Source of the DNA: JANPCX01 sp031431125
GTDB lineage: Bacteria > Pseudomonadota > Gammaproteobacteria > Burkholderiales > Burkholderiaceae_C
DNA: 64,000 nucleotides
Direction: 5' to 3'
Assembly: GCA_031431125.1 (NCBI GenBank)
Contig: JANPCX010000008.1
Span: 62,001 to 126,000 of the forward strand
Part shown: in pieces, positions 25,071 to 33,790 of the stretch
Position numbering within the stretch: the first letter of the stretch is position 1
How the letters are laid out: each line of letters opens with the position of its first letter
Notes under the pieces: generated by a model
Database searches by the model: none
Told to the model about the DNA's origin: nothing
Seen by the model: the letters and a program-made list of their open reading frames with translations, nothing else
Program-made: the position numbers and the translations under genes

Positions 25071-27635
25071 ATGTTCCTCGGCAAACAATTCGCACCGTCC
25101 CAGCTGCCTGGCACCCAGGTGCCGCGTCGTTTTTTTTGGCGCTGGTGGCGCAAACAAAGCCACGCACAGCAAGACCGGTTTGCCACGCTGGGACCCCTGG
25201 TGTCGGTGTTGTTATTCCTTGCGGCCATCATTTCGGCCTTTTGGTATTTACGCAACGAAGAGTTCGAACGTGAGCATGACTCGGTCAGACGTGACACCGA
25301 AATCTCACAACAGCAGATTCGTTTGCGTTTGATCGAGAACCAAGAGCAACTGGTGCGCATGGCGCGCGAGCTCGTCACCCGTCCCCCTGAAGCCAAAGAA
25401 TTCATTGCGCAGACGCGCAGCTTCAGCCGTGACCGGCCCGAAATCGACGCCGTGGTGTGGCTGAACAGCCAACGTGTGCGGCGATCGGTGTATTCCTCTG
25501 GCCATCATTGGGTGGACGCCAGCGCGGTGGTGCTGGACTCCGAGTTGTCCTTGCCTTTGCTGGGCAGCGATTCGGCGGGCGAGGCGGCCTTCTTGGCAGC
25601 ATCACGGCTACGCCAACCCGCCTACTCCAAGCCGTTTCGGGATGAAAACGGCAACACCATCATTCAGCTGCACGTGCCCTTGGTCGAGCGAGGGGCCTTC
25701 GTGGGTGCCTTGGTGACCCAATACTCTGTCGAAAGCTTGTTGCGCCACTTCATTCCACCGGACGTGAGCAAGCGCCACGCCATCACACTGGTGGACGACC
25801 AGGGCGGCGTGCTGGCAAGCACGGTCGCTGCCGCACCAGGGCAGCGCGTCCAACCTGCGCAGCTTGTTCATGAGATTCCGCTCGCTCCGGTGGGCAATGG
25901 CCTGCTGCTGCGCGGCCACGGCTACCGCACATCCATCGGCTTGATCAGCAACACCTTGTTCTGGATGGTGGCAGCCCTTTCAGCGCTCACCGTGTGGATG
26001 TTGCTCGGTACCTGGCGGCACATGCGCCGGCGCTTGCAAATGCAAAACGCCTTGGTCACCGAAGCCAACTTTCGCCGCGCCATGGAAAACTCCATGCTCA
26101 CCGGCATGCGCGCCATGGCCATGGACGGGCGCATCACCTATGTCAACCCGGCATTTTGCGAAATGACAGGCTTTTCTGAAGCCGAATTGGTGGGCCGCGT
26201 GCCCCCCTTCCCGCACTGGCCACCAGACCGGCATGAGGAGAACACCCGCCTCTTGCAACAGGAGCTGCAAGGCCGCAGCCCTGCGGGGGGCTTTGAAGTC
26301 AAGATCATGCGCAAAGAAGGCGGCGTTTTTGATGCACGCATGTATGTCTCTCCACTGGTCGATCCCAAGGGGGTGCAAACCGGTTGGATGACCTCGATGA
26401 CCAACATCACCGAGGCCAAACGTGTGCGGGACCAGCTCTCGGCCTCGCACGAACGTTTCACCACCGTGCTGGAAGGTTTGGACGCCGCCGTCTCGGTGCA
26501 GGCCGTTCAGCAAGGTGAGCTGCTGTTTGCCAACCGCTCTTACCGTTTGTGGTTCGGCGCCGATGCCAACGGGCACGCCACGCTGGCCGGCGACGACCCG
26601 AAACTGGCCATGCTGCCCGCGGAATCCGACGATGAAGTCGACAACCTGGGCGGGCTTCCCACCCAAGAGCTCACTGAAGCGGGCTCAGACACACGCGAAG
26701 TGTTCGTCGTCACGCTGAACAAATGGTTTGATGTTCGCGCTCGTTATCTGCAGTGGACAGACGGCCGCTTGGTGCAAATGCTCATCGCCACCGACATCAC
26801 GGCACGCCGCTCAGCAGAAAGTTTGGCGGCTCAACAAGCGGAAAAAGCGCAAGTCACCAGCCGCTTGGTCACCATGGGCGAAATGGCGTCTTCAGTCGCC
26901 CACGAGTTGAACCAGCCGCTGACTGCCATCACCAACTACTGCAATGGCATGGTGTCGCGAGTGCGCTCGGGTGCGATTGAAACCGACGACCTGATTGCTG
27001 CACTGGAGAAAACCTCGCGCCAGGCGCAGCGTGCGGGACAAATCATTCACCGCATCCGGGCTTTTGTAAAACGCAGCGAACCGCAGCGCCAACCCACAGA
27101 AGTGCGTTCCATGGTGGACAACGCGGTGGAATTGGCGGGGATAGAGCTGCGCCGCCGGCATGTGGCCATCCACACCTATGTCGCGCAGCGCTTGCCTGTG
27201 GTGGAAGTCGATCCCATCCTGATTGAGCAGGTATTGCTCAACCTGCTCAAGAACGCAGCAGAGGCCATTGACATGGCGCGTTTGCCCAAAGCCCGGCGCA
27301 ACATCGAGCTGCGCGTGGTTCCCAAACGAAGCGACGACGAGGGCAGCGTGGTGGAATTCAGCGTCACCGACTTGGGCCCCGGCATCAAAGAAGAAGTCAT
27401 CAGCCGCTTGTACGAAGCTTTCTTCTCGACCAAGGCCGAAGGCTTGGGCATAGGCCTGAGTTTGTGCAGAACCATCATCGAGTCCCACCGCGGACGTATT
27501 CGAGGACAAAACCTCTACAATGGCAGCTCCGTTGTAGGTTGCTGCTTCAGTTTCACACTGCCTGTGCAAACAGCTGAGCCCACCGACTCAGCGGCCACTC
27601 CTCCACCCGCCCAACTTCCCGCCGAGATCCCATGA
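25071..27635 (+). CDS. Membrane PAS-domain sensor histidine kinase (FixL/DctB-like)
   Basis: 854 aa. TM helix 1 (about 42-60), a periplasmic sensing domain (about 62-285), TM helix 2 (about 290-312), PAS domain 1 (about 335-450, RRAMENSMLTGMRAMAMDGRITYVNPAF), PAS domain 2 (about 455-580), then HisKA with phospho-His in SSVAHELNQPLTAITNY (about residue 610) and HATPase_c with NLLKNAAEAI, DLGPGI and GLGIGLSLCRTIIESHRG. The cognate regulator overlaps by 4 nt. Divergent from aceE, so a role in carbon or pyruvate sensing is a possibility; the ligand is unknown. Confidence 0.88.
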   Translation: MFLGKQFAPSQLPGTQVPRRFFWRWWRKQSHAQQDRFATLGPLVSVLLFLAAIISAFWYLRNEEFEREHDSVRRDTEISQQQIRLRLIENQEQLVRMARELVTRPPEAKEFIAQTRSFSRDRPEIDAVVWLNSQRVRRSVYSSGHHWVDASAVVLDSELSLPLLGSDSAGEAAFLAASRLRQPAYSKPFRDENGNTIIQLHVPLVERGAFVGALVTQYSVESLLRHFIPPDVSKRHAITLVDDQGGVLASTVAAAPGQRVQPAQLVHEIPLAPVGNGLLLRGHGYRTSIGLISNTLFWMVAALSALTVWMLLGTWRHMRRRLQMQNALVTEANFRRAMENSMLTGMRAMAMDGRITYVNPAFCEMTGFSEAELVGRVPPFPHWPPDRHEENTRLLQQELQGRSPAGGFEVKIMRKEGGVFDARMYVSPLVDPKGVQTGWMTSMTNITEAKRVRDQLSASHERFTTVLEGLDAAVSVQAVQQGELLFANRSYRLWFGADANGHATLAGDDPKLAMLPAESDDEVDNLGGLPTQELTEAGSDTREVFVVTLNKWFDVRARYLQWTDGRLVQMLIATDITARRSAESLAAQQAEKAQVTSRLVTMGEMASSVAHELNQPLTAITNYCNGMVSRVRSGAIETDDLIAALEKTSRQAQRAGQIIHRIRAFVKRSEPQRQPTEVRSMVDNAVELAGIELRRRHVAIHTYVAQRLPVVEVDPILIEQVLLNLLKNAAEAIDMARLPKARRNIELRVVPKRSDDEGSVVEFSVTDLGPGIKEEVISRLYEAFFSTKAEGLGIGLSLCRTIIESHRGRIRGQNLYNGSSVVGCCFSFTLPVQTAEPTDSAATPPPAQLPAEIP

Positions 27636-28255
27636 GCCTGATTCCGAAAAAAGGCACTGTCTATGTCGTCGATGACGACGAGGCGGTGCGCGACTCCCTG
27701 CAGTGGTTGCTCGAAGGCAAAGACTACCGCGTGAAGTGTTTTGACTCCGCCGAGTCCTTTCTGTCGCGCTTTGATTCGCGTGAAGTGGCTTGCCTGATTG
27801 TGGACATCCGCATGGATGGCATGAGCGGCTTGGAGTTGCAGGACAAACTCCTGGAACGCCGGTCCCCCTTGCCCGTGGTCTTCATCACCGGCCATGGCGA
27901 CGTACCCATGGCCGTCACGACCATGAAAAAAGGCGCGATGGACTTCATTGAGAAACCGTTCAAGGAAGACGAACTGTTGAGTTTGGTGGAGCGCATGCTT
28001 GACCAAGCCCGCTCGTCTTTCTCCAACCAACAAGAGGCGGCCAGCCGTGACGCTTTGTTGTCGCGTTTGACCACCCGCGAAGCCCAGGTGCTGGAACGTA
28101 TCGTCGCGGGCCGTTTGAACAAACAAATCGCCGACGACCTCGGGATCAGCATCAAAACCGTGGAGGCACACCGTGCCAACATCATGGAGAAGCTCAATGC
28201 CAACACCGTGGCCGATTTGCTGAAAATCGCCCTCGGCGCGCAAGCAAAACAGTAG
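27632..28255 (+). CDS. FixJ/NarL-family response regulator
   Basis: 207 aa. The receiver domain (about 8-125) has the acidic pocket VVDDDEAVRDSL, phospho-Asp in CLIVDIRMDGMSG (about residue 59) and the Lys in MDFIEKPFKE. The C-terminal LuxR-type helix-turn-helix (about 140-200) reads LTTREAQVLERIVAGRLNKQIADDLGISIKTVEAHRANIMEKL. The ATG overlaps the kinase stop (ATGA), so the two are co-translated. Likely targets are unknown; the divergent aceE operon is the nearest candidate. Confidence 0.92.
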   Translation: MSLIPKKGTVYVVDDDEAVRDSLQWLLEGKDYRVKCFDSAESFLSRFDSREVACLIVDIRMDGMSGLELQDKLLERRSPLPVVFITGHGDVPMAVTTMKKGAMDFIEKPFKEDELLSLVERMLDQARSSFSNQQEAASRDALLSRLTTREAQVLERIVAGRLNKQIADDLGISIKTVEAHRANIMEKLNANTVADLLKIALGAQAKQ

Positions 28256-28320
28256 CCCCCCAGTCGCTACGCTCCGCCTTGCAGGCCGCACCATGCCAGA
28301 GGGCCTGGTTCCTCAACAGG

Positions 28321-28347
28321 CACAAACAGTCCGCTGGACTGTTTGTG
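28321..28347. repeat. Perfect 12-bp hairpin between the response regulator and folD
   Basis: CACAAACAGTCC and its exact inverse separated by GCT. It lies in a 228-nt gap that also holds GC-rich short repeats (CGGCGTTGC, CTTGCAGG). No T-run follows, so it is not a textbook terminator. It may be a decayed repeat or an attenuating structure. Confidence 0.5.
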
Positions 28348-28483
28348 TCCGGTCTCGGCCCCCAAGGGGCGCCACCTTCGGCCCGGCAAAGCCGGATCCT
28401 CGGCGTTGCTTGATGTTGCAATCGCTTCGCTCTTGCAGGCTCGCGACGGCCACATTTCGAGTACCTCCTCCAAGGATCTAACG

Positions 28484-29335
28484 ATGACCGCACAACTCAT
28501 TGACGGCAACGCCCTGTCCAAAAAAATTCGTGCTGACGTGGCGCACCGCGCCGCGCTGCTGACGGCCAAGGGGCATCGCCCCGGTTTGGCCGTGATTTTG
28601 GTGGGCGAAGACCCGGCCAGCCAGGTCTATGTCCGCAACAAAGTCAAAGCTTGTGAAGACAACGGCCTGTATTCCGTGTTTGAGAAATACGAGGCCGATC
28701 TGAGCGAAGCTGCCCTGCTGGCACGCATCCAAGCCCTGAACGCCGACCCCCGCATTCACGGCATCTTGGTGCAAATGCCACTGCCCAAGCACATCAATCC
28801 ACACAAAGTCATCGAAACCATCGCCACGCACAAAGACGTCGATGGTTACGCGACCCTCAGTGCGGGCGAACTCATGACAGGCCTGCCGGGGTTTCGACCC
28901 TGCACGCCCTATGGCTGCATGAAACTGATTGAAAGCACGGGTCTGGATTTGCGCGGCAAACATGCCGTGGTCATAGGCCGCAGCAACACCGTTGGCAAAC
29001 CAATGGCTTTGTTGCTGCTGCAAGCCAATGCCACCGTCACCATTTGTCACAGCGCTACAGACGACATCGGTTTTCACACCCGACAAGCGGACGTGGTCGT
29101 CGCAGCCGTTGGACGGCCCAACACCTTGACCGCCGACATGCTCAAACCCGGCGCCGTGGTCATCGACGTGGGCATCAACCGCAAGGCGGACGGCAAGCTG
29201 TGCGGCGACGTGGACTTTGACAACGTCAGCCAAATCGCTTCAGCCATTACCCCTGTTCCCGGTGGTGTGGGCCCGATGACGATTACGATGTTGCTCGTCA
29301 ACACCATTGAAGCTGCTGAACGCGGCCTGAGCTGA
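28484..29335 (+). CDS. folD: Bifunctional methylenetetrahydrofolate dehydrogenase/cyclohydrolase
   Basis: 283 aa cytosolic enzyme interconverting 5,10-methylene-, methenyl- and 10-formyl-tetrahydrofolate for one-carbon supply. Motifs: VGEDPASQVYVRNKVKACE with the catalytic Lys, GILVQMPLPKHIN, PCTPYGCMKLI, the NADP-binding VVIGRSNTVGKPMALLLL, and the C-terminal TPVPGGVGPMTITMLL. The ATG at 28484 has AAGGA upstream. The stop overlaps the next start (TGATG), coupling it to the M3 peptidase gene. Confidence 0.97.
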   Translation: MTAQLIDGNALSKKIRADVAHRAALLTAKGHRPGLAVILVGEDPASQVYVRNKVKACEDNGLYSVFEKYEADLSEAALLARIQALNADPRIHGILVQMPLPKHINPHKVIETIATHKDVDGYATLSAGELMTGLPGFRPCTPYGCMKLIESTGLDLRGKHAVVIGRSNTVGKPMALLLLQANATVTICHSATDDIGFHTRQADVVVAAVGRPNTLTADMLKPGAVVIDVGINRKADGKLCGDVDFDNVSQIASAITPVPGGVGPMTITMLLVNTIEAAERGLS

Positions 29336-31470
29336 TGTCCACTTCCTCCACGACCACCCCATCCGTTTTGCCCAGCAACCCCTTGCTCAGCACGGGGGAC
29401 GCCAATGAATTGCCAGCGTTTGCACGGGTCCAACCTGAACACGTGGCACCGGCTTTGGATGTCTTGCTCGCGCAAGCCGCCTTGGCTTTGGAAACCGTCA
29501 CTGCAGCCAGTTTTGTCGCCGACTACGATGCGCTGTCTAAGGTGCTGGATATCGCCACCGTCCGCCTCGGCCACGCTTGGGGCATGGTGACCCACCTCAA
29601 CAGCGTGGCCGACACCCCCGAGCTGAGGGCGGCCTACACCGACAACCTCGCGCGCGTGACCGAGTTCTATACCGGGCTCGGTGCCGACGAACGGTTGTAT
29701 GCCAAGTACAAAGCAGTGGCTGAAAGCACTCATGCGGCGACCTTGTCTGCACCGAGAAAACGCGCGCTGTCCAACGCGCTGCGTGATTTCGTTCTCTCGG
29801 GTGCAGAACTGCAAGACGACGACAAACTGAAGTTCGCGCAGTTGCAAGAAACCCAAGCACAGTTGGGTCAAACTTTTTCCGAGCATGTGCTCGACGCCAC
29901 CGACCAATTCAGCCTCTATGTGACCGCTGAACAAATGCAGGGCGTGCCCACCGATGTGCAACAAGCTGCGGCTGCCTTGGCCCAAGCTGACGGAAAAGAC
30001 GGCTACAAAATCACCCTGCACTTTCCCAGCTACTTCCCCATATTGCAGTACGCCGACGACCGCGCTTTGCGGGAACAGGTGTACCGCGCCAACGTCACCC
30101 GCGCCAGTGAGTTGGGCGCGCCCGAACTCGACAACAGTGAGGTAATGCAACAACTGCTGGCCCAGCGTCAAGAAGAAGCCCGTTTACTGGGCTACGCCAA
30201 CTATGCCGAGGTGTCGCTGGCCACCAAAATGGCCGACAGCCCGGACCAGGTGATGCAGTTTTTGCGCGACCTGGGGCAGCGCGCCCGCCCCTATGCAGAA
30301 AAAGACTTGGCCGAATTGCGCAGCTTTGCCCAAACAGAGCTGAACCTGCCCGAGCTGCAAGCCTGGGACATCAGCTATGCCGGCGAGAAACTCAAAGAAG
30401 CACGTTACGCCTTCAGCGAGCAAGAGGTGAAGCAGTACTTCACAGAACCGAAAGTGCTTGAAGGACTGTTCCGCATCATCGAAACACTTTTTGGGGTGTC
30501 GATCAAACCCGATGTCGCACCGGTTTGGCACGAGAGCGTTCGTTTCTTCCGCATTGAACGGCCCCAAGCGGCAGGGCATGGTCAAGACAGCACCTTGGTG
30601 GGTCAGTTCTACCTCGACCTCTATGCTCGATCCGGGAAACGGCCTGGCGCTTGGATGGACGGGGTGCGCGAACGCTGGGCACGTCCAGAAGGCCTGCTGC
30701 AAACCCCGGTGGCCCACCTGGTGTGCAACTTCGCGCCGCCTATGGAAGTCAACGGCCAATTGCGTCCGGCTCTGCTCACCCACGACGATGTCACCACCTT
30801 GTTTCACGAGTTTGGCCACGGGCTACACCACATGCTCACGCAGATCAACGATGTGGGCGTGTCCGGCATCAGTGGGGTGGAATGGGATGCGGTGGAGTTG
30901 CCCAGTCAGTTCATGGAAAACTTTTGCTGGGAGTGGGATGTAGTCAAACGCCTCACCGCCCATGTAGACAGCGGCGAAGCGCTGCCGCGCACGCTTTTTG
31001 ACAAGATGCTCGCGGCCAAAAACTTTCAAAGTGGCTTGCAAACCTTGCGCCAAGTGGAGTTCTCACTCTTCGACATGCGCTTGCATGCGGAGCCTGGCAG
31101 CGAAAAACGCATCAACGCCGTTCTGGCCGAAGTTCGCAACGAGGTCGGCGTGCTGCGCCCACCGGAGTTCAACCGCTTTCAACACACCTTCTCGCACATT
31201 TTCTCTGGTGGATATTCAGCCGGTTACTACAGTTACAAGTGGGCCGAAGTGCTCAGCGCCGACGCTTGGAGCGCTTTCGAAGAAACTGCTGCCCAAGACG
31301 GTATCTTGAGTACGAACACCGGCCGCCGCTACCTGCAAACCGTGCTCGAAGTGGGCGGCAGCCGCCCGGCCATGGAGAGTTTCAAAGCCTTTCGAGGCCG
31401 CGAACCGCGCATTGATGCACTGTTGCGGCACCAAGGCATGGCGGGCAACCCGGAGTCCGCCTCCCCATGA
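29335..31470 (+). CDS. prlC: Oligopeptidase A-like M3 zinc metallopeptidase
   Basis: 711 aa cytosolic thimet-oligopeptidase family enzyme that degrades short peptides, including cleaved signal peptides in the E. coli homologue. The zinc motif HEFGH appears in TTLFHEFGHGLHHML (about residue 490), with the third ligand Glu downstream in the GVEWDAVELPSQFMENF region. Other family features: PELDNSEVMQQLLAQRQEEARLLGY and FSHIFSGGYSAGYYSYKWAEVL. Start overlaps the folD stop by one base. The symbol is assigned by similarity to E. coli PrlC/OpdA. Confidence 0.92.
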   Translation: MSTSSTTTPSVLPSNPLLSTGDANELPAFARVQPEHVAPALDVLLAQAALALETVTAASFVADYDALSKVLDIATVRLGHAWGMVTHLNSVADTPELRAAYTDNLARVTEFYTGLGADERLYAKYKAVAESTHAATLSAPRKRALSNALRDFVLSGAELQDDDKLKFAQLQETQAQLGQTFSEHVLDATDQFSLYVTAEQMQGVPTDVQQAAAALAQADGKDGYKITLHFPSYFPILQYADDRALREQVYRANVTRASELGAPELDNSEVMQQLLAQRQEEARLLGYANYAEVSLATKMADSPDQVMQFLRDLGQRARPYAEKDLAELRSFAQTELNLPELQAWDISYAGEKLKEARYAFSEQEVKQYFTEPKVLEGLFRIIETLFGVSIKPDVAPVWHESVRFFRIERPQAAGHGQDSTLVGQFYLDLYARSGKRPGAWMDGVRERWARPEGLLQTPVAHLVCNFAPPMEVNGQLRPALLTHDDVTTLFHEFGHGLHHMLTQINDVGVSGISGVEWDAVELPSQFMENFCWEWDVVKRLTAHVDSGEALPRTLFDKMLAAKNFQSGLQTLRQVEFSLFDMRLHAEPGSEKRINAVLAEVRNEVGVLRPPEFNRFQHTFSHIFSGGYSAGYYSYKWAEVLSADAWSAFEETAAQDGILSTNTGRRYLQTVLEVGGSRPAMESFKAFRGREPRIDALLRHQGMAGNPESASP

Positions 31471-31571
31471 GTCGCCCTTGACCCTGTAGCACAGCGCGTT
31501 GAGATGGCGCAAAATCCCATCGACGCTCATTACGTCTGTTGCCAACGATCGATGCCCATTTGCCACGAAAG

Positions 31572-32237
31572 ATGCACCCGATGCTCGAACTCAAGCCCGC
31601 TCACCCCGCATTGAAACTCTCTGGCCTGTGCATGGGATTGATGCTGTTGGCCAACCCGGCACACGCTTTGTACAAAGTGGTGGGGCCGGACGGCAAGGTC
31701 AGCTACACCGACCGCCCGCCCATCGCCAGCAACGACAAAATTTCTACCGTGAAGCCCAGCGGCGTGACCACCGCCGTGGACAACCCCAGCACCTCATTGC
31801 CTGCCGCGCTGCGCCAAGTGGCCACCAAGTTCCCGGTGGTGCTCTACGTCACAACACCCGAATGCGAGCCATGCAACGCCGGCCGCAGCTTTTTGCGGCA
31901 ACGTGGCATTCCCTATGTTGAACGCTCTGTGACCACCACAGAAGACTCTGAAGCCTTCAAGCGCATTGCGGGGGCCAACGATGTGCCCACCTTGACCATA
32001 GGTTCGCAAGTGTTGCGTGGGTATTCAGCCAGCGAATGGGTGCAGTACCTCGACGCTGCGGGTTACCCACCAACGTCCACCTTGCCCACGGGCTACAAAC
32101 ACGCCGAGGCCACGCCGCTGGTTCCACCGCGCACGGTCACCCAAGCGCCCGCAGCCCGCCCAGTAGCTACTCCAGCCCCCGCCGCAGCCCCAGCGGCACC
32201 CGCCGCACCACCCAATCCCTCAGGCATCAAATTCTGA
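31572..32237 (+). CDS. Exported glutaredoxin-like protein with DUF4124 domain
   Basis: 221 aa. Signal peptide (LKLSGLCMGLMLLANPAHA, about 10-30) followed by a DUF4124-type module (LYKVVGPDGKVSYTDRPP) and a glutaredoxin fold (about 85-165) with the redox motif ECEPC and the cis-Pro region DVPTLTIGSQVLRGYS. The C-terminal 45 residues are Pro/Ala-rich. Likely acts on thiols in the periplasm. Start 31572 is tentative; 31581 and 31539 are in frame. Confidence 0.8.
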   Translation: MHPMLELKPAHPALKLSGLCMGLMLLANPAHALYKVVGPDGKVSYTDRPPIASNDKISTVKPSGVTTAVDNPSTSLPAALRQVATKFPVVLYVTTPECEPCNAGRSFLRQRGIPYVERSVTTTEDSEAFKRIAGANDVPTLTIGSQVLRGYSASEWVQYLDAAGYPPTSTLPTGYKHAEATPLVPPRTVTQAPAARPVATPAPAAAPAAPAAPPNPSGIKF

Positions 32238-32351
32238 TTCCACTCATGAGAAAACGCCGGGCCGCTCCGAAGTTTTCTCATCGCCAAGGGCCTCGAAGGG
32301 GACCTTTCTGGCCCCTGGGGGCCTGGCGCAACGCGACAGGTCTGGGGGCGC

Positions 32352-33790
32352 TCAATGGGGCTGGGCCCAGCGGCCCATGCCTTTAGCGCCGACGCTGCCC
32401 GCAGCCACCACCGCGCCCATGGCCCAAAACAGCGGGTCCGCGCCAACGGTTGATCCCACCAACCCAAAGAGCAGCGGCATGACGGTGCTGGACAAGTTCA
32501 CCACCATCGACCGCAGAGCAATCACCTCGCCGTGGCGGCCCGTCGGCGTGATGTGATGCAGTGTGGACATCACCATGGGCTGCACCGCCCCCAAGGCCAA
32601 ACCCAACACCACGGCGCAACAGGCCATCAAGGTGGCGTTGTGCGCAAACGGGTAGGCTGCAAACACGGCCGCCGTCAGCAGCATGGCGCCGCGCAACACT
32701 TGGGGCTGGCTCAGTCGGTGGGCCAACAGCGGAATTAACAGCCTCACCAGGGCCACTGCCCCAGCGAACAAGCCCAAGATGCCACCAATCACCGACGCGC
32801 TCAGGCCGCGTTCGTGCCCCAAAACCGGCAAGACGAACAAGTGCACGTCCCAACTGGCCGACATGATCCAGTTCAACAGCAGCAGCTGCAACAACGCGGG
32901 CGAGCGCAGCAAACTCCAGGCCGTTTTCGGCAGCACGGCTTGGGCGTTTGGCAGGTCAGGCCCTGCGTCTGCGCGAGGCACCCAGCGCGACCAAAACAAA
33001 GTGGCCAGGGGCAAGAGTGCCAGCACAACAAAAGCCACTTGAAAGCCGGCCGCATCAATCAACACACCCGCCAACACCGGACCGACCACATTGGCCAGCG
33101 CTGGTGCCAAGCCCAGCCAACTGAAAATCTGCACCCGCTGGGTGGCGTCATGGGCCATCAAGCCCGCCGTGCGCTGGCTGGCAATCACGCCCATATTGGC
33201 CGCCCCGCCGACCAAAAGTGCGGCCACGCACAACACCGCATAGTGTTGGTCCAGAGCAGCCAGTAGGGCCTGTTCACACTAAAAAGGCACCCGCGCCAGT
33301 CCAGAGGCAGGTGCTGGGCAAGGCGTGGTTGAGGCCGTGTGCCTCGGGCACACAACGAAACCGCAACGCCGCCCAGCACCTGCCTCTGGACTGGCCCTCC
33401 GGGTGATCTCAGGAAACGGACACCCTCGGCGTTGCAAGTGCTCGCTGTAGCGCACTACAGCTGCGCCTTGCGCCTTGATGGTGTCCGTTTCCTGAGTCAC
33501 GCGGGTGCCTTTTTAGTGTGAACAGGCCCTCGCCCACCGACCAATGCCAATGCCACGGCAATGTAAATCGGCCGGTGGTAGCCAAAACGGTCGGCCAAAC
33601 GCCCTGCATACAGCGCCAGCACCACTGGAGCCACGGCAAACATGGCCAACAGCACTCCCACAAACCAAGCGCCCTGCCCTTCGCGAAGCGCCAGCAACGG
33701 GGCCGCCACCCGCGTGCCTGTCATGCAGGCGTGCAAAGAAACCTGGGCCGCGATCAACGCCAACAGCGGCCGCGACAAACCAACGCTCAT
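32352..33790 (-). pseudogene. MFS transporter gene disrupted by the 264-bp element
   Basis: The N-terminal part (33790-33530, two to three helices with LYAGRLADRFGYHRPIYIAVALALVGG) and C-terminal part (33265-32352, GMGRWAQPH at the end) belong to one major-facilitator protein. Deleting the element plus one copy of the TA target gives 1173 nt, a 390-aa protein reading ALVGGLLAALDQHYAVLCV across the junction, with no other disablement seen. As it stands the protein stops inside the element. The ATG at 33790 overlaps the rmuC stop by 4 nt, so the gene was translationally coupled to rmuC. The transported substrate is unknown. Confidence 0.88.
33266..33529. mobile_element. 264-bp non-coding element with TA target, copy 2 of 2
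   Basis: Perfect 30-bp inverted ends (33266-33295, 33500-33529; core GGGCCTGTTCACACTAAA). Flanked by TA on the left and TC on the right; the TC is a one-base change from the TA that would restore the MFS codon. Stem 1 is 23 bp perfect (33296-33318 with 33372-33394); stem 2 is 17 bp perfect (33408-33424 with 33480-33496). Inner hairpins lie at 33337-33353 (7 bp, TCG loop) and 33444-33461 (7 bp). Loop motifs CAAGGCG, CAACGCCG, CGGCGTTGCAA and GCGCCTTG match copy 1 at 4911-5173, but no stem sequence does. Confidence 0.87.

Noticed and set aside
28256..28483. Third copy of the loop-conserved element
   Set aside because: It shares only CGGCGTTGC-like words and one hairpin; the terminal core and paired stems are missing.
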